Source: Burkholderiales bacterium
GTDB lineage: Bacteria > Pseudomonadota > Gammaproteobacteria > Burkholderiales > Burkholderiaceae_C
Assembly: GCA_016213325.1 (NCBI GenBank)
Contig: JACRAY010000026.1
Coordinates: 211,599-275,598, forward strand
Direction of reading: 5' to 3'
DNA length: 64,000 nt
The notes beneath the pieces are model-generated. The model made no database searches. It saw only the letters and a list, made by a program, of their open reading frames with translations, and was not told the DNA's origin. The position numbers and the translations under genes were made by a program. This document shows, in pieces, positions 63,531-64,000 of this stretch. Numbering within the stretch: the stretch's first letter is position 1; every line of letters starts with the position of its first letter.

Positions 63531-64000
63531 ATGAACACCAACACACCAAAGAGCACGGCCCGTCGAACGCGTGCTGCAGCCAGCCCGGCCGTTGCCGGCT
63601 TCCGTCCCCTGGGGCTGGCGCTGGCGCTTGCCGCTGCCTTCGGCGCGCCCTGGGCGCTGGCGCAGTCGCTGCCTACGGGCATGCAGCCGGTGGTGGGTGG
63701 CGGCACCCTCACGCAAAGCGGCACCAGCGCGCAGTTGACCACCAGCAACGGCGCGGGCAACTTCTCGGCCTTCAACTGGCAAAGCTTCTCCATCGGTGCG
63801 GGCCACACCTTCCGCATCCAGCAGCCCGGCGCGAGCAGCCTGTCGCTCAACCGGGTAACCAGCAACATCCCCAGCTCGATCCAGGGCAACTTCCTGTCCA
63901 ACGGCAGCGTGGTGCTGGTCAACCAGGCCGGCATCGCAGTGGGCGCAGGCGCCTTCGTGGACACCGCGGGCTTTACCGCGTCCACGCTGAAGATGAGCGA
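63531..64000 (+). CDS. Two-partner-secretion exoprotein (filamentous hemagglutinin N-terminal domain), truncated by window end
   Basis: The first 156 codons run to the window edge. A long signal peptide (RPLGLALALAAAFGAPWALAQ) with a basic leader precedes a TPS domain: GGGTLTQSGTSAQLTTSNGA, FNWQSFSIGAGHTFRIQQPG, LNRVTSNIPSSIQGNFLSNG, VVLVNQAGIAVGAGAFVDT. This domain directs secretion through a TpsB/FhaC-type outer-membrane pore. What follows (adhesin, hemolysin or contact-dependent toxin) lies outside the window. Confidence 0.85.
   Translation, partial: MNTNTPKSTARRTRAAASPAVAGFRPLGLALALAAAFGAPWALAQSLPTGMQPVVGGGTLTQSGTSAQLTTSNGAGNFSAFNWQSFSIGAGHTFRIQQPGASSLSLNRVTSNIPSSIQGNFLSNGSVVLVNQAGIAVGAGAFVDTAGFTASTLKMS

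Overview
The window is gene-dense, high-GC bacterial chromosome with about 57 protein genes and no gap over 300 bases. Gene content suggests Burkholderiales, most likely Comamonadaceae (Ramlibacter/Variovorax-like): Bug/TctC binding protein, 180-kDa-class NAD glutamate dehydrogenase, lptD-surA-rsmA with amgK beside it, cytochrome c4 pair, SgaA-type aminotransferase. Genus is inference. I saw no tRNA, rRNA, CRISPR array, insertion sequence or phage gene.

Layout. 1-5.1 kb: end of a chrB-like gene, chromate transporter chrA, hydroxypyruvate isomerase, DUF421 membrane protein, YigZ/IMPACT protein, DUF72 protein and a glycosyltransferase-like protein. 5.1-13.9 kb: M20 peptidase, monoacylglycerol-lipase-like hydrolase, rsmE, amgK, then lptD-surA-rsmA. 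14-22.7 kb: secreted barnase-type RNase with a barstar-type inhibitor, malic enzyme maeB, NAD-glutamate dehydrogenase. 22.7-30 kb: RtcB ligase, then a tight series SPFH protein / zinc-ribbon DUF4178 protein / DUF350 protein / membrane-anchored spermidine-synthase-like protein / Tat-type flavoprotein. 30-37.8 kb: enoyl-CoA hydratase, pepP, murU, AdoMet decarboxylase, transketolase, GAPDH, two c4-type cytochromes. 37.9-47.7 kb: ECF sigma/anti-sigma/periplasmic operon, pirin, Sel1-repeat protein and partner, SlyD-like PPIase, MFS transporter, ProQ-family protein, acyl-CoA ligase. 47.8-59.2 kb: catabolic cluster (FAH-family hydratase, Bug protein, amidase, TRAP transporter, racemase-fold protein, hydantoinase) divergent from an arylmalonate-decarboxylase-like gene and a GntR/FCD regulator, with serine-glyoxylate aminotransferase beyond. 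59.3-64 kb: FecR/DUF6600 protein, EF-G-like GTPase, start of a two-partner-secretion exoprotein.

Two things stand out. First, short palindromic repeats of at least five kinds are scattered through the window, and several lie in frame inside genes: rsmE (twice), the 3' end of rsmA, the signal region of the flavoprotein, and an amidase. The commonest kind (GCTGGGGT-N3-ACCCCAGC) occurs seven times, as three inverted pairs and one single copy. Second, the SPFH/DUF4178/DUF350/SpeE-like/flavoprotein series, with AdoMet decarboxylase about 3 kb away, looks like an uncharacterised membrane-associated polyamine system.

Genes are often coupled by 4-base ATGA or GTGA overlaps (surA-rsmA, DUF350-speE-like-flavoprotein, speH-murU, the cytochrome pair, dctPQM), so several true starts are GTG. 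Coordinates come from reading frames. Family assignments rest on motif recognition by eye; no database search was run.
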